Notes: generated by a model not told the origin, from the letters alone. A stretch of DNA of 64,000 bases from Pseudomonas sp. 10S4 (GCF_034344865.1 NZ_CP133774.1:6634001-6698000), one strand, 5' to 3'; shown: positions 16,481 through 24,847, counted from the stretch's first letter. Made by a program: numbers and translations.

Positions 16481-17209
16481 TTACTTGGGCAATTGCAAAT
16501 ATGCGGTTTGGCCGTGCTGGCGCTGGTAATTGCGCTTCTGCTCGGAGGTCATTTCGGAGCGCTTGAATGCAGCCTTGCCGCCACCCCCGCCCGGGGCAAA
16601 TGTCCCTGAAGCCCTTGGCCACAGGTGAGGTGCGCTTTCACGCAAGGATTCCGCCCATTCGAGCGGGGTCAGAGGGGTCTTGCCGTCTTTGCCGAGGATG
16701 GTCTGGCCGGACTCATCAACGGCGACTGCATCGCCATCTTCGTTAAGGGTGAACACGCCTTTGGCGCGCAGGATGATGTCGTCTGTTGCTTCAGGGAGTG
16801 CACCAGCCTTCAGTGCTGCGCCACGCACCGAGTCGCCCAAGACTTTGCCCTGGAACTTGGCAGCGAAGGACTCTGCCTTCTCAGCGCGCTCGCTGATGGT
16901 CTTCAACTGTTTGTCGTAGTCGCCACGCAGGCGCTCCGTGCGGCGGTTGAAGACCTCGTCTACCTTGCCCTCTGTCAGCAGCTTGGTTTCTTCGTCCTGG
17001 CCGGCACGACTCAGCAGCCCTTTGACGGCGTCGATGTCGATGCCTTCAAACTGGGTTTCGAACTGGGTCAGCTTGCCGGTAGTGTCTTTCAGCTTGCCCA
17101 GCAGCTCCGTGTTCTTGGTTTTCAGGCCCGAGACGGATGCTTCAACGGCAGTCGCAATAGCGGCCTTGATTGCCGGGTTTTCCAGGTCGATTTCGTTTTC
17201 TTCTGCCAC
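16481..17209 (-). CDS. Capsid scaffolding protein
   Basis: This 242-residue, highly charged protein has long helices (LKDTTGKLTQFETQFEGIDID; RRTERLRGDYDKQLKTISERAEKAE), a central beta insertion (TLNEDGDAVAVDESGQTIL) and a glycine-rich linker before a basic C-terminal helix (SEQKRNYQRQHGQTAYLQL) of the type that contacts coat protein. It lies 12 bases before the capsid gene, with a terminator just downstream of the preceding (head morphogenesis) gene's neighbour at 17254-17274. Confidence 0.88.
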   Translation of the reverse strand: MAEENEIDLENPAIKAAIATAVEASVSGLKTKNTELLGKLKDTTGKLTQFETQFEGIDIDAVKGLLSRAGQDEETKLLTEGKVDEVFNRRTERLRGDYDKQLKTISERAEKAESFAAKFQGKVLGDSVRGAALKAGALPEATDDIILRAKGVFTLNEDGDAVAVDESGQTILGKDGKTPLTPLEWAESLRESAPHLWPRASGTFAPGGGGGKAAFKRSEMTSEQKRNYQRQHGQTAYLQLPK

Positions 17210-17253
17210 GTTGATGCACCCCTTGGGTATGTGTTGCCCGCTTTGCAGGCAAT

Positions 17254-17274
17254 AAAAAACCGCCCGGAGGCGGC
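17254..17274 (-). terminator. Intrinsic terminator upstream of scaffold gene
   Basis: The minus-strand RNA GCCGCCTCCGGGCGG followed by six Us forms a CCGCC/GGCGG stem between the head morphogenesis stop (17292) and the scaffold start (17209). Confidence 0.8.
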
Positions 17275-17291
17275 TGATTGAAAGTGTTTGA

Positions 17292-18376
17292 TCAAATTCC
17301 GGACTTAGCGAATGCGAGTGGTTCTAAAGCCTTCATCTGCGCCAGCGTCAACGGAGAAAAATTGCGGTCAAGTTGCAGCTCCGCGAAACGCTGGATGCTC
17401 AACCCGCCTTCACGGAATAGCTTTGCCCGAACAGGGCCAATAGCCTCATTCTGAAACGACGCCGGCTGCTGCTGAAGCCAGTGGTAATAGTCGAGGCTCG
17501 CATTGACCTGCCCGGGACCATCTGCACCGACCGATGCCCGTGTAGCACCCTTGGCGAAAATCTCGCTGAGCTTCGTCAGGAATATGAAGGTGGTGCGGCA
17601 GTTCGGGTGAAACGGAGGTCTTGGCCCGGAATCTACTGGGAATCGGCGCCCATCCATCGAGCGACATTGCTGGCTGGTCTTGCTGTCCAGCGTGGCGACC
17701 ATTTCAATTTCAGCCACGATATCCGTGTTGGCCTTGGCCACCTCCATGCGCGCCTGAGACGACACATGCTGAATTGCGGTGTGCACGACCGTGCTGGCAT
17801 TGCGGTTGGTGGTGGCCAGGATGCCGTCTTTGTAGCCGGTCGCCTTGGTACCGCGAATGTTGCGGATGATCTGGAAGTTCGTTTGGCCCTCGAAGAAGCC
17901 CTGCCGGATCGTACCGGTGACGCGCTCGCGCTCGCGGTGGTCCAACCCTTGATGAAGGACTTCAGCAGCTTGCCGCCGCCGGTACCGCGCACGCTGAGCG
18001 GGTTCGTCAGGACCGCCGCTCTGATGGCCGCCGCCGTCGGCGCCGCAACGTCGAGTGAAACCCCGACCGGCGCCGACCTGGCCAGGCTCGTCGCCTCAAA
18101 CTCGGCCTCGTAATTGGCAATGTCGATCAGATCGAGATTCAACTGAACGCTGTAGCGGTCGAAGATGCCCAGCAGCAGGCTGTCGACTTCCTTCAGCAAC
18201 GCTTCAAGCCGTTTGACGTTGTACTCGGTCAGATCCGACTGAGTGAGCCGGTCCCGGATCGAGCGGTCAATCTCCTTGAGGAACGGCGCGAACTTGCCGA
18301 CCTCCCCGGCCTTCAACTTTTCAAGGAAGACAGCGTGCCGGATTGTGGCGTCAAGAATTGCTTGGTTTGCCGCCAT
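17292..18376 (-). pseudogene. Phage head morphogenesis protein, SPP1 gp7-like (frameshifted)
   Basis: The N-terminal frame (MAANQAILDATIRHAVFLEK ... GGGKLLKSFIKG) loses sense at the CCC run 17946-17948 (GGG on the coding strand). One added G restores LDHRERERVTGTIRQGFFEG and the SPP1-gp7 signature, including TSQQCRSMDGRRF and PPFHPNCRTTF. The repaired protein has 361 residues. Such proteins bind the portal and enter the procapsid. The start overlaps the portal stop by 26 bases with GAGG upstream. The split form would lack the conserved domain. Confidence 0.88.
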
Positions 18377-19766
18377 TTGGTGTTACCTCATCATCCAGGC
18401 CCAGGCCATCGCCCTGCTCTTGAAGCTCGCCGTCGATCTGCTGGTCTGTGCGCTCCGGGGCAATCAAGCCCAGCTTGCGCAAATAGGCCCGCAGGTCAGC
18501 CTTCGCGAAACCGCCGTTCTGCCACAAGCCAACCAAAGCCGTGATCATCTGCGGATCAGCCGTCAGCTCGACGAACTCCTGATTGACCTGGTACGCAACC
18601 TTGTCGGTGATGCCCATGTAAAGGCCGCACCACATGATCGCTCGGGTGTAGGCCTCACTGACGTTGGCCACGCAGCCGGCCAGCACTGAGGTTGACGCAG
18701 ACTGATCGCCGCGGGACTCGGTAGCCGTTTTGGCAGCCAGTGACGCAACGACCATTCGGGCGCCCAGCTCGATCATCATCTGATTCTTGTCGGCCATAGC
18801 CTCTTTCACCAGAGTGTTCGGCAGTGGCTGCGCATATCCAAAGGCGCCGCCGACCGGAAGCAGCATTGGCGCCCGGGAGCCGACGTAGACGCCCTTTTCC
18901 TCCAGCAACTTCACCCACTGCTCGGTCAGCCCGGAAATCCAGGGCTGAGCCTGGCCGCACCAGAAGACGCTGTCTTCATAGTCGGCGCTGTTGCGGTAAT
19001 GACCCAAGTTGATCATCGCAATGTCGTACAGCGGCGATTCGTCGATAGTCGGATCGTTGTTCTGTGCACCGACGAAGGTGAACGGGATTTCTTTCAAACG
19101 CCCGGCAATCCCAGAAGGCGTGAAGGTGCTGATCACTTCAAGCGGACCTTCATCTTTGGGTCCAGCGCGACGCCAAACTCGGCAGACAAAACCTTCAGCC
19201 TCAAGTGCAAGCTCGCGGAACTGCTCGACAGCTTTGAATCCGAAGCCCTCCTCAACCTCCATCATTTCCCGCAACACAACCAGGGTCAGCACGTTGTGGC
19301 CGTTCACCATGCCGGTGCGCCAGTTAATGATGTCCTCAGCGCAGTACGACAAGATCACCGAGTGGCCGCCGGCGCCTTCATCCTGGTGATAGTCGACGTA
19401 CAGGCCGTGACGCCCAGCTTCGAGCACCTTCTCCAGCGTGCCTTGGGAGTGCTGATAGATGCTCACCCCAGAGCCGTTGGCGTTGTCCTGCAAGTACTCC
19501 AGCTTCTTCGGTACGGTGAGTGTCGGGTCTTTGTGGAAGGCCAAACCCAGTAAGCCGTTTCGCGTGTGCCCGGTGGCGTTCTTGAACACTGCCCGCTCGC
19601 GGTAGGCTTTGTTGCGGTCGGAGTTTTCCGGTGACTTGTCGTGTGCGTTGATGTACGGCAACCGAGAAACCACGCGGTGCTGACCTGCGCAAACATCGCG
19701 GACGGTCGCCCAGCGGTCCAGCACCTCGATGTAGTCCGCCCGCTTGAAGGAGACGTCGTTGCTCAT
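18351..19766 (-). CDS. Portal protein (DUF4055-type)
   Basis: The 471-residue protein forms the dodecameric ring at the capsid vertex. It starts MSNDVSFKRADYIEVLDRW with an ATGA overlap with the large terminase and carries the DUF4055 portal pattern (GLLGLAFHKDPTLTVPKKLEY; NGSGVSIYQHSQGTLEKVL; PFTFVGAQNNDPTIDESPLYD; KNQMMIELGARMV). The place between terminase and head morphogenesis gene confirms the assignment. An acidic/glycine tail may contact other head proteins. Confidence 0.92.
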   Translation of the reverse strand: MSNDVSFKRADYIEVLDRWATVRDVCAGQHRVVSRLPYINAHDKSPENSDRNKAYRERAVFKNATGHTRNGLLGLAFHKDPTLTVPKKLEYLQDNANGSGVSIYQHSQGTLEKVLEAGRHGLYVDYHQDEGAGGHSVILSYCAEDIINWRTGMVNGHNVLTLVVLREMMEVEEGFGFKAVEQFRELALEAEGFVCRVWRRAGPKDEGPLEVISTFTPSGIAGRLKEIPFTFVGAQNNDPTIDESPLYDIAMINLGHYRNSADYEDSVFWCGQAQPWISGLTEQWVKLLEEKGVYVGSRAPMLLPVGGAFGYAQPLPNTLVKEAMADKNQMMIELGARMVVASLAAKTATESRGDQSASTSVLAGCVANVSEAYTRAIMWCGLYMGITDKVAYQVNQEFVELTADPQMITALVGLWQNGGFAKADLRAYLRKLGLIAPERTDQQIDGELQEQGDGLGLDDEVTPNGGKPSNS

Positions 19767-21250
19767 CGGGCGTATCCCATTTTGATAGAGGTGGCCGGCT
19801 TCCTGGCGCTCTTCGCTACAGCGAAGTACCGGAATCCGTCGGAGCCGTGAGAGGTCCAGTCATGAAGCGGCTTGTCTTTCCAGCAGCCGCGCTTGTCGTC
19901 CCATTCCTTGCGGTAGTTCTCGATGCAGTTGATGCCCTGCTCACATTTCGACTCATCGAATACGCAGAGCGGGAGGATTTCCCGGACCTGCTCGATGCCG
20001 TCGTTGATGCCGATCTTCGGGACCACCTGAAACGTCATGCAGTACTTCTGTCCGTCGATCTCGTAACCCTCGCTGGCGAGCTCACGGCGGGTCTTGGCAT
20101 CGCTGCCAAACTCACGATTGTCGATGTCGTGCGGCCCCCAGTGCTCGGAATAGGTGTAACCCTTGTCCTTGAGCACCTTCATGTAGTGCCGTAGCCCTTC
20201 ACCTGAACTCTCGTAGTAATCGATGACGTGGTATTCGGTGCCAACCTGCCGCACGAACCAGATGGCCGTGGAGTCGCCGACGCCGATGTCCCAGAAGGTC
20301 ATCACCGGCAGATGGCTGTTGTCTGGTATCGCGCCGATGCGCTGCTGGGTGTAAAGCTTCGTCAGTTGCTGCGCGTAATAGGCGCCCTCAACCGACTGCT
20401 GGAAGGCTTCGACAGGGATAGACGGGTATTCCCGCTTCATGTCGTCGCCGAGCGTCTTCTCTTTGGCCGCGTACCAGGCGCGCTGACCGTCGTTCGTGGC
20501 GATTCCGTGCTTGGCGTGCAGCTCGTTGAAGTAATCGGTCAGGCGCTGCGGGATGACCACGTCAGTCGGGTCAAGCCAGTAGGCTTTGTTCTTCCACCAG
20601 GAGAAAAAGAAAAACTTCCAGTCCAGCAGGCCCAGGGGCACGCCGGCCAGTTGCTGACGCTCCGCACTCTGCGAGTAATCGAAGAAGTAGCCGGCCCGAC
20701 CTTCCGCCGTCGACTCAATCGTGACGAAGCAGTCGGTGGCCACGGCCTCAAATGCGCCAGTGACAATCTCGCGGGCCTTGTGCGGGAACTTGGCGCAGAT
20801 CTTCCCGAACTCGGACACGTGCAGATAACGCAGCGTGCCGCCCCGGAAGGACGTGGAAACGTAGACCGAACCGCCTTTGCTGAACACCAGCTCGCCGGCG
20901 GAATCGTTGCTCGCCGGGTTGGCGGCGCGGATCTCGGCCGGCAGGTTGTCGTAGGCGTACTTCACCTTCTCCCTGAACAGACGCTTGGCGTCGTTCAGGG
21001 TGTGAGCGATCAGCGCGCACTTGGCCGACTCGAACAGAGCCGCGTCGAGCTGGATGATGCAGCACTCAGTGGTGAAGCCGAGCTGCCGCGCCTTCAAGAT
21101 GATGTTTCGGGTATGCATCCCGTCGAAGTATTCGATCTGCTCGTCCGTCATCCGGAAGCGGACCTTCTTGCCCTGCTTATCCGTGATGAAGTAGAGATTG
21201 TTGATCCGCCAACGTTTGTCCCGGAGCAGCTTCATGTGCTCGGGTTTCAT
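19763..21250 (-). CDS. terL: Terminase large subunit
   Basis: This is the ATPase-nuclease motor that packages DNA. The ATPase Walker A is the degenerate type ARQLGFT near residue 55; the Walker B region lies around LRYLHVSEFGKICA; the nuclease domain shows TFWDIGVGDS near 310 and LHDWTSHGSDGFRYF near the C-terminus (acidic metal ligands). Start MKPEHMKLL at 21250 has AAGG nine bases upstream; an ATG three codons earlier (21259) is too close to that sequence. It overlaps the small subunit stop by sitting just inside it. Length (about 495) is normal. Confidence 0.94.
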   Translation of the reverse strand: MKPEHMKLLRDKRWRINNLYFITDKQGKKVRFRMTDEQIEYFDGMHTRNIILKARQLGFTTECCIIQLDAALFESAKCALIAHTLNDAKRLFREKVKYAYDNLPAEIRAANPASNDSAGELVFSKGGSVYVSTSFRGGTLRYLHVSEFGKICAKFPHKAREIVTGAFEAVATDCFVTIESTAEGRAGYFFDYSQSAERQQLAGVPLGLLDWKFFFFSWWKNKAYWLDPTDVVIPQRLTDYFNELHAKHGIATNDGQRAWYAAKEKTLGDDMKREYPSIPVEAFQQSVEGAYYAQQLTKLYTQQRIGAIPDNSHLPVMTFWDIGVGDSTAIWFVRQVGTEYHVIDYYESSGEGLRHYMKVLKDKGYTYSEHWGPHDIDNREFGSDAKTRRELASEGYEIDGQKYCMTFQVVPKIGINDGIEQVREILPLCVFDESKCEQGINCIENYRKEWDDKRGCWKDKPLHDWTSHGSDGFRYFAVAKSARKPATSIKMGYAR

Positions 21251-21251
21251 G

Positions 21252-21860
21252 TCAGGCATCCTTCGATAGTTCGTCCATCATTTTCGATAGTTCGTCGGCG
21301 TCATTACCGCCAGTCTTGGTGTCGAGGTCGTAGGCTTGGCGCTCCAGGGCGATCAGGGTCTTCAGCGTCTCGGCCATTTCCTTCATCGTCTTGGAGCGGC
21401 CCGGCAGATCGATGATCTTCTGGTACAGATCGTTCCGCTTGTCCTGCCCTTTGTCGTCTTCGGAACGCAGCAGCTCGCCCAGCTCTTCGAATAGCTGGCG
21501 GTTGTCTGTCAGCCCCTCGAGCTCATCTAGCAGCTTGTTTGCGAGGCGTCGGCCGCGTGATATGTCGCCACGGTGAGCCATGCGGATGTTCGCAATGACC
21601 TCAGCATTGACCTCAATTATCTCTCGCTCGGTTTCCACTGATTTGCTGGCAACCTGAGTGGCAACCTCTCTTTTGGCAACCAGTGAATCAGCCTTCGCTT
21701 TGATCTTTGCCTTCAGGTCCCGCTCCCACCCGTTCGCCTTGGCGCGCTTCTGGATAGCGGTGTGAGAAACGCCACAGGAGGCGGCGATCTCTCTTACGGA
21801 AAGCAATCCCGCCCGATAGGCGCGTTCGATTGCCTCCCAGTCGGGTTGCTTGGTTGTCAT
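21252..21860 (-). CDS. terS: Terminase small subunit
   Basis: The 202-residue DNA-recognition subunit has an N-terminal helix-turn-helix (LLSVREIAASCGVSHTAIQKRAKANGW, about 19-45), a long central coiled-coil region for ring assembly, and an acidic C-terminus (DADELSKMMDELSKD) expected to contact TerL. It lies directly upstream of terL. The site it recognises (cos or pac) was not identified; the region just upstream (21861-21948) is a candidate. Confidence 0.88.
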   Translation of the reverse strand: MTTKQPDWEAIERAYRAGLLSVREIAASCGVSHTAIQKRAKANGWERDLKAKIKAKADSLVAKREVATQVASKSVETEREIIEVNAEVIANIRMAHRGDISRGRRLANKLLDELEGLTDNRQLFEELGELLRSEDDKGQDKRNDLYQKIIDLPGRSKTMKEMAETLKTLIALERQAYDLDTKTGGNDADELSKMMDELSKDA

Positions 21861-21948
21861 GAATTGTCTCAGGCGGGGGTAAACAGAGATTGCAGTAGTG
21901 CTGTGTTGTCGGTATTGGTGAGGATCAACTCAAAACAAGGAGAGCAAC

Positions 21949-22158
21949 ATGTCCGAACTGTTCAGAAATCTAAACAGAGCCGGTATGTCTGGGCTCGGCA
22001 CACCATTAAACACTCGCGAGGCGGCAGTCGGGGCTGCACTTGTATTGATAAACTCAAAAGCTGCGAACTCCCCGGATAAGACGGAGACACTGAAAGAGGA
22101 GATGGAGCGCCTCTCGGTTTATGCCGATCAAATCCAGGAAGCACTGAAAGTTAAATGA
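21949..22158 (+). CDS. Small plus-strand protein next to terminase
   Basis: This 69-residue protein with a strong AAGGAG Shine-Dalgarno (seven bases before ATG) reads away from terS. It contains an Ala/Val-rich helix (REAAVGAALVLINSK) and a predicted amphipathic coiled coil (LKEEMERLSVYADQIQEAL). It is placed between packaging and lysis genes and is not in register with either operon, so it is probably a moron or host-directed small protein. No family recognised. Confidence 0.6.
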   Translation: MSELFRNLNRAGMSGLGTPLNTREAAVGAALVLINSKAANSPDKTETLKEEMERLSVYADQIQEALKVK

Positions 22159-22442
22159 TCCCTCGTGCCGTACTCACCTGCGGCACACCTACCCTTCCAC
22201 GCCCCTCAGCAGCACATCAATCAGCTTCTGTTCGCCCAGTCGAAACAGGCAAACGCTTGAAGGTCGTCCGCGACAGGTCCAAACCCAATGGCCCTGACCT
22301 CTCCACTCACGGCCTGCATCGCCAGCACGCCAACTTTGCACGCGCCGAGTTCGCCCGACTTAAGGTCATCGGCAATCTTGCGGCGAAAAGAGACGCTTCA
22401 TCGGCCATCCCCCCGGATCCAGGGCTACTGGACTATGCTTAG
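22155..22442 (+). CDS. Doubtful reading frame, possibly frameshifted small gene
   Basis: An ATG overlapping the previous stop (ATGA) opens 95 codons rich in Arg, Pro and Ala. A second frame starting at GTG 22164 reads more protein-like for 30 residues (SPAAHLPFHAPQQHINQLL) and would join the later part of the first frame if one base were added near 22257. Either the region is non-coding or it is one more frameshifted gene. No family recognised. Confidence 0.3.
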   Translation: MIPRAVLTCGTPTLPRPSAAHQSASVRPVETGKRLKVVRDRSKPNGPDLSTHGLHRQHANFARAEFARLKVIGNLAAKRDASSAIPPDPGLLDYA

Positions 22443-22472
22443 GGCCTGATAAGCCCAAAAAGGATGATGGAA

Positions 22473-22661
22473 ATGATCGAGCGCATAACTGAACAGTTAG
22501 TCGTTCAGGCCGCCAGGGAATGGGCGGCGCGTAAAAATAAAAGCGATGCGAGCGCCGTAGCTAATGCACAGGAAAAGATGCTCACACTAAAGTTCAAGCT
22601 GACCGACGACGAATACAACCGGGAATTAAAAAAGCTTTACCGTGAGTACGAGAAGTCATAG
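22473..22661 (+). CDS. Small charged helical protein
   Basis: The ATG at 22473 (MIERITEQLVVQAAREWAAR) is spaced eight bases from AAGGA; the ATGs at 22464 and 22467 are too close to it. About 62 residues are almost entirely helical and alternately charged, ending KLYREYEKS. It is in a short plus-strand island between terS and the holin. Function unknown. Confidence 0.55.
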   Translation: MIERITEQLVVQAAREWAARKNKSDASAVANAQEKMLTLKFKLTDDEYNRELKKLYREYEKS

Positions 22662-22672
22662 CAGACGCGCGC

Positions 22673-22861
22673 TCAGCTCACCATGATGCTGGTCTGCACT
22701 TGGGCCTGCCCGTGCAAGAGAGATACGACCAACCCTTGAGGCAAGCCGGCATCTTTGGCAGCACCTACCGCCTTGGCGATGGCGCTATCCAGATCAGTGA
22801 CGGCCTTGTTGATGTCTGGGCTCATCGGTAGAACGTGGCGCAGGCGGGTGACGTTGCTCAT
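22673..22861 (-). CDS. Small phage protein upstream-coupled to the lysis region
   Basis: The 62-residue protein begins MSNVTRLRHVLPMSPDINK, with GGAG seven bases upstream of the ATG at 22861; two earlier ATGs are less well spaced. A helical centre (AVTDLDSAIAKAVGAAKDAGL) and a hydrophobic end (GLVVSLLHGQAQVQTSIMVS) can be seen. A 36-bp inverted repeat lies immediately upstream of its Shine-Dalgarno, so its expression may be controlled there. Function not known. Confidence 0.6.
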   Translation of the reverse strand: MSNVTRLRHVLPMSPDINKAVTDLDSAIAKAVGAAKDAGLPQGLVVSLLHGQAQVQTSIMVS

Positions 22862-22876
22862 GCTCATCTCCAATTT

Positions 22877-22912
22877 CGCGACACAATTTGCTCATTCGCG
22901 AAACGTGTCGCG
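22877..22912. repeat. 36-bp inverted repeat, copy A
   Basis: Arms CGCGACAC (22877-22884) and GTGTCGCG (22905-22912) are separated by 20 bases. The right arm in context is GAAACGTGTCGCGG. The same arms with the same spacing recur at 29825-29860 and with one extra base at 40441-40477. This copy lies between the holin stop and the next gene's Shine-Dalgarno. Confidence 0.75.
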
Positions 22913-22914
22913 GA

Positions 22915-23247
22915 TTACTCGGCCTTGCGACTCGGCAACTTGAAGTCAGTCACCCGGTCAGCGATGTTCCGGATCTTCTCCACACCCAGGAAGCCAACCC
23001 AGCCACCGGCAAAGGTGGCCATGCTCTGGGGTAGCCCGAAGAAATCCAGTCCGCTGATGATGGTCAGGGTCAGGCCGCCGCAGATCGCCCCCTCCACCAA
23101 CATCTGGCGCCGCGTGCCGCCGCCGTAGGTGATCCGAAGAACGGCCATAGCGCAGGACAGCGCAGCCGCATAGAGGATTGGCGAATGCTGGCTCAACCAC
23201 GCAAGCGCAATCGCCCAGGTGTCTGGTTTGTCTGGCATGTTTGGCAT
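22915..23247 (-). CDS. Holin, lambda/HP1-type (Phage_holin_3)
   Basis: The 110-residue membrane protein (MPNMPDKPDTWAIALAWLSQHSP) has three hydrophobic segments (about 23-40, 55-68 with GLTLTIISGLDFF, and 72-90, MATFAGGWVGFLG), a basic RRQM loop and a charged C-terminus. It matches holins that oligomerise in the inner membrane to release or activate endolysin. No endolysin or spanin gene is found in the window; they may lie beyond the left edge, after the fibre genes. A terminator precedes it. Confidence 0.85.
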   Translation of the reverse strand: MPNMPDKPDTWAIALAWLSQHSPILYAAALSCAMAVLRITYGGGTRRQMLVEGAICGGLTLTIISGLDFFGLPQSMATFAGGWVGFLGVEKIRNIADRVTDFKLPSRKAE

Positions 23248-23363
23248 CTCGGTTCCTCCCCGTCAGGGAGTCGTGAATAAGTAGCAGGACTCGGCCTGCG
23301 GATTTGAGTCAGCCCCAGCAGCACTCCCAGCTTAGAGCGATGGGTGTGGTGGAGCCGAAAACG

Positions 23364-23389
23364 AAAAAGCCCCTGCATGTGCAGAGGCT
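23364..23389 (-). terminator. Intrinsic terminator upstream of the holin
   Basis: The minus-strand RNA AGCCTCTGCACATGCAGGGGCU followed by five Us forms a CTGCA/TGCAG-centred stem after the 206-residue membrane-anchored gene (stop at 23413). Confidence 0.75.
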
Positions 23390-23412
23390 CTTAATAAATG
23401 GAAACGCTATTT

Positions 23413-24033
23413 TTAAGCGGAGCTTTGACAGCTCAAGCGATCAGCTATTTCTTTCTTAACTTTCTTCCAGTCGCTATGCAGATCTTCAAAGTCGCCGGCG
23501 AGCTCCCACCGCGCTGCATAAGCCATCAGACCGTAATGCTTTCGCAGTTTGCAGGCCAACTCATAAGCCTCATAGCCCATGAAACCTATTACCGTCGCCC
23601 TAGAATCAGGCCCCTCCATGGGATCTACGGACTGATCATAGACATAAAAAAGGTATTCATCCGCATGATCTTTGGTTGTCGCAAACCATGCGACTTCACT
23701 CGCAAGATCGGTATCGATTGACTTTAAAACGTCTCGGCCAACTTCAAGCTCAGGATAAATACAGGAGGGCCAATTCTGATAACGGGCGTGTACATCTAAC
23801 TGGGCACTCATCTCGCGATAGCGCCTTACATTTCGACTTGACTCTCGAGCGTATTGATCCAGTTTTCCAACCACCTCAATAGCAGCAAATTTTGCTTCCT
23901 TTCGCCGATCTCCGCTCTTGAAAACCCAATCTTTAAGCCAGCCGATCAAGGCTGCCACCACACCACTCGCTAGAACGATTTTTACTATATCGCTCCAACC
24001 CAGTACCGCGGTAGCCATTTGGGTTGATTCCAT
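23413..24033 (-). CDS. Membrane-anchored protein of unknown function
   Basis: ATG at 24033 (MESTQMATAVLGW) has GGAG seven bases upstream; ATG 24045 is possible. One N-terminal membrane helix (about 12-32, DIVKIVLASGVVAALIGWL) is followed by KDWVFKSGDRRKEAKF and a 170-residue, mixed charged cytoplasmic region with Trp/Tyr-rich patches (HARYQNWPSCIYPELEVG; ADEYLFYVYDQSVDP). It is flanked by terminators on both sides, so it is an independent unit right at the start of the presumed late transcript. I do not recognise a family; a moron or regulator of lysis are both possible. Confidence 0.65.
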   Translation of the reverse strand: MESTQMATAVLGWSDIVKIVLASGVVAALIGWLKDWVFKSGDRRKEAKFAAIEVVGKLDQYARESSRNVRRYREMSAQLDVHARYQNWPSCIYPELEVGRDVLKSIDTDLASEVAWFATTKDHADEYLFYVYDQSVDPMEGPDSRATVIGFMGYEAYELACKLRKHYGLMAYAARWELAGDFEDLHSDWKKVKKEIADRLSCQSSA

Positions 24034-24044
24034 TTCAAGCTCCA

Positions 24045-24072
24045 TAAAAAAACCCAGCGCTTTGGCTGGGCT
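24045..24072 (-). terminator. Intrinsic terminator in candidate tR' position
   Basis: The minus-strand RNA AGCCCAGCCAAAGCGCTGGGUU followed by seven Us in total forms a CCCAGC/GCTGGG stem. It lies 80-110 bases after the presumed late-regulator gene and at the head of the lysis/late region, where lambda has tR'. Confidence 0.75.
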
Positions 24073-24073
24073 T

Positions 24074-24127
24074 CTAATCATTCCCAATCACACGCAGGAA
24101 TGACATGATGGGATTAATTTCGCTCAT
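24074..24127 (-). CDS. Possible 17-residue leader peptide
   Basis: ATG at 24127 with GAGCGG directly upstream opens a short frame (MSEINPIMSFLRVIGND) whose stop codon touches the base of the terminator stem. This geometry would let a translating ribosome influence the terminator. It could also be the remnant of a longer gene. Confidence 0.35.
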   Translation of the reverse strand: MSEINPIMSFLRVIGND

Positions 24128-24144
24128 CCGCTCACTGATGTCAA
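24115..24144 (-). promoter_or_regulatory. Possible late promoter
   Basis: A perfect TTGACA (24139-24144, minus strand) is followed after 17-18 bases by a weak -10 (GAAATT or AAATTA). It lies between the presumed Q-position gene and the terminator at 24045-24072, as lambda pR' does. The weak -10 keeps confidence low. Confidence 0.3.
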
Positions 24145-24151
24145 CAGGCAA

Positions 24152-24847
24152 TTACGCGGCTTGTTCAATCAGCAGATCTTCCGCCTCAAGAATGTCTCCA
24201 GCATGAGCCAGCGCCTTGTTCACCAAGTCGTCAGCAGCCTGTTGAATCGTCAGCCGCCACCGGCGCCGAGTCGACTCCGGTGTACCGTCGTTGTCCCAGG
24301 TGTTCATGTCATAAAAACTGTCCTTCAGGACAATCATGTCGGCAGAGCGAGAGTCGTCCCGCTTCGCCTTGGCCTGGCCAGCAGCCACCGCAGCCTTCAC
24401 CAGCGATTCCCGGCGCCAATCAGGAGCATCAAGCGGCAGCTCTACCGACACCGAACTGACAATCTTCGGCCGAGCGCCCTTCAGTTGAGGGATAGCCCAG
24501 GCGGTGAGCGCCTTGTAAAGAAACAGCTTCGGCGCAGGCGTGGCGATAAGCGATTGCAAAGCCGCCAAAGACTGAACCTTGCGGCCTTTGTGAGTGCTGT
24601 ACTTGGCGACCAGCGCATCCCAATGTTTTGGCTCAAGGCCGTGGTGCAGCCTGGCCGATACCCAGCAGTCGACCTGGGTGCGATCAATGGTGTCAGCGCC
24701 GCGCGAACGAACCAGTGTCGCCAGATCGCCGCCCTCCTCCTCGTCGGCAGAGTTGTACAGCTTCTGCCATGCCTGTTTGCTGGTATTGTCGATGGCTTCG
24801 GCAGCGAGAGCCGAAACAACCGCGTTCAGTACGCTTGGATAGATCAT
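24152..24847 (-). CDS. Phage protein in the position of a Q antiterminator
   Basis: The 231-residue protein starts MIYPSVLNAVVSALAAEAID, coupled to ninG (ATGA-type overlap at 24844-24847). Charged helical stretches (KLYNSADEEEGGDL; RRESLVKAAVAAGQAKAKRDD) and a Trp/Arg-rich segment (ESTRRRWRLTIQQAADDLV) are visible. It is the last gene before a TTGACA motif and terminator, the place where lambdoid phages encode the late regulator Q. No Q family signature was recognised, so the role is inference from order alone. Confidence 0.6.
   Translation of the reverse strand: MIYPSVLNAVVSALAAEAIDNTSKQAWQKLYNSADEEEGGDLATLVRSRGADTIDRTQVDCWVSARLHHGLEPKHWDALVAKYSTHKGRKVQSLAALQSLIATPAPKLFLYKALTAWAIPQLKGARPKIVSSVSVELPLDAPDWRRESLVKAAVAAGQAKAKRDDSRSADMIVLKDSFYDMNTWDNDGTPESTRRRWRLTIQQAADDLVNKALAHAGDILEAEDLLIEQAA

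Noticed and set aside
15440..16609. 389-codon plus-strand frame opposite the major capsid gene
   Set aside because: Antisense shadow of the capsid gene; no Shine-Dalgarno and no recognisable domain.
19847..21415. Long plus-strand frame (up to 395 codons) opposite terL
   Set aside because: It mirrors the codon bias of terL, which carries clear ATPase and nuclease motifs; no start context or family is seen.
22155..22442. Using the 95-codon frame as a confident gene
   Set aside because: Two frames compete, neither is recognisable, and only an ATGA overlap supports translation, so it is listed at low confidence only.
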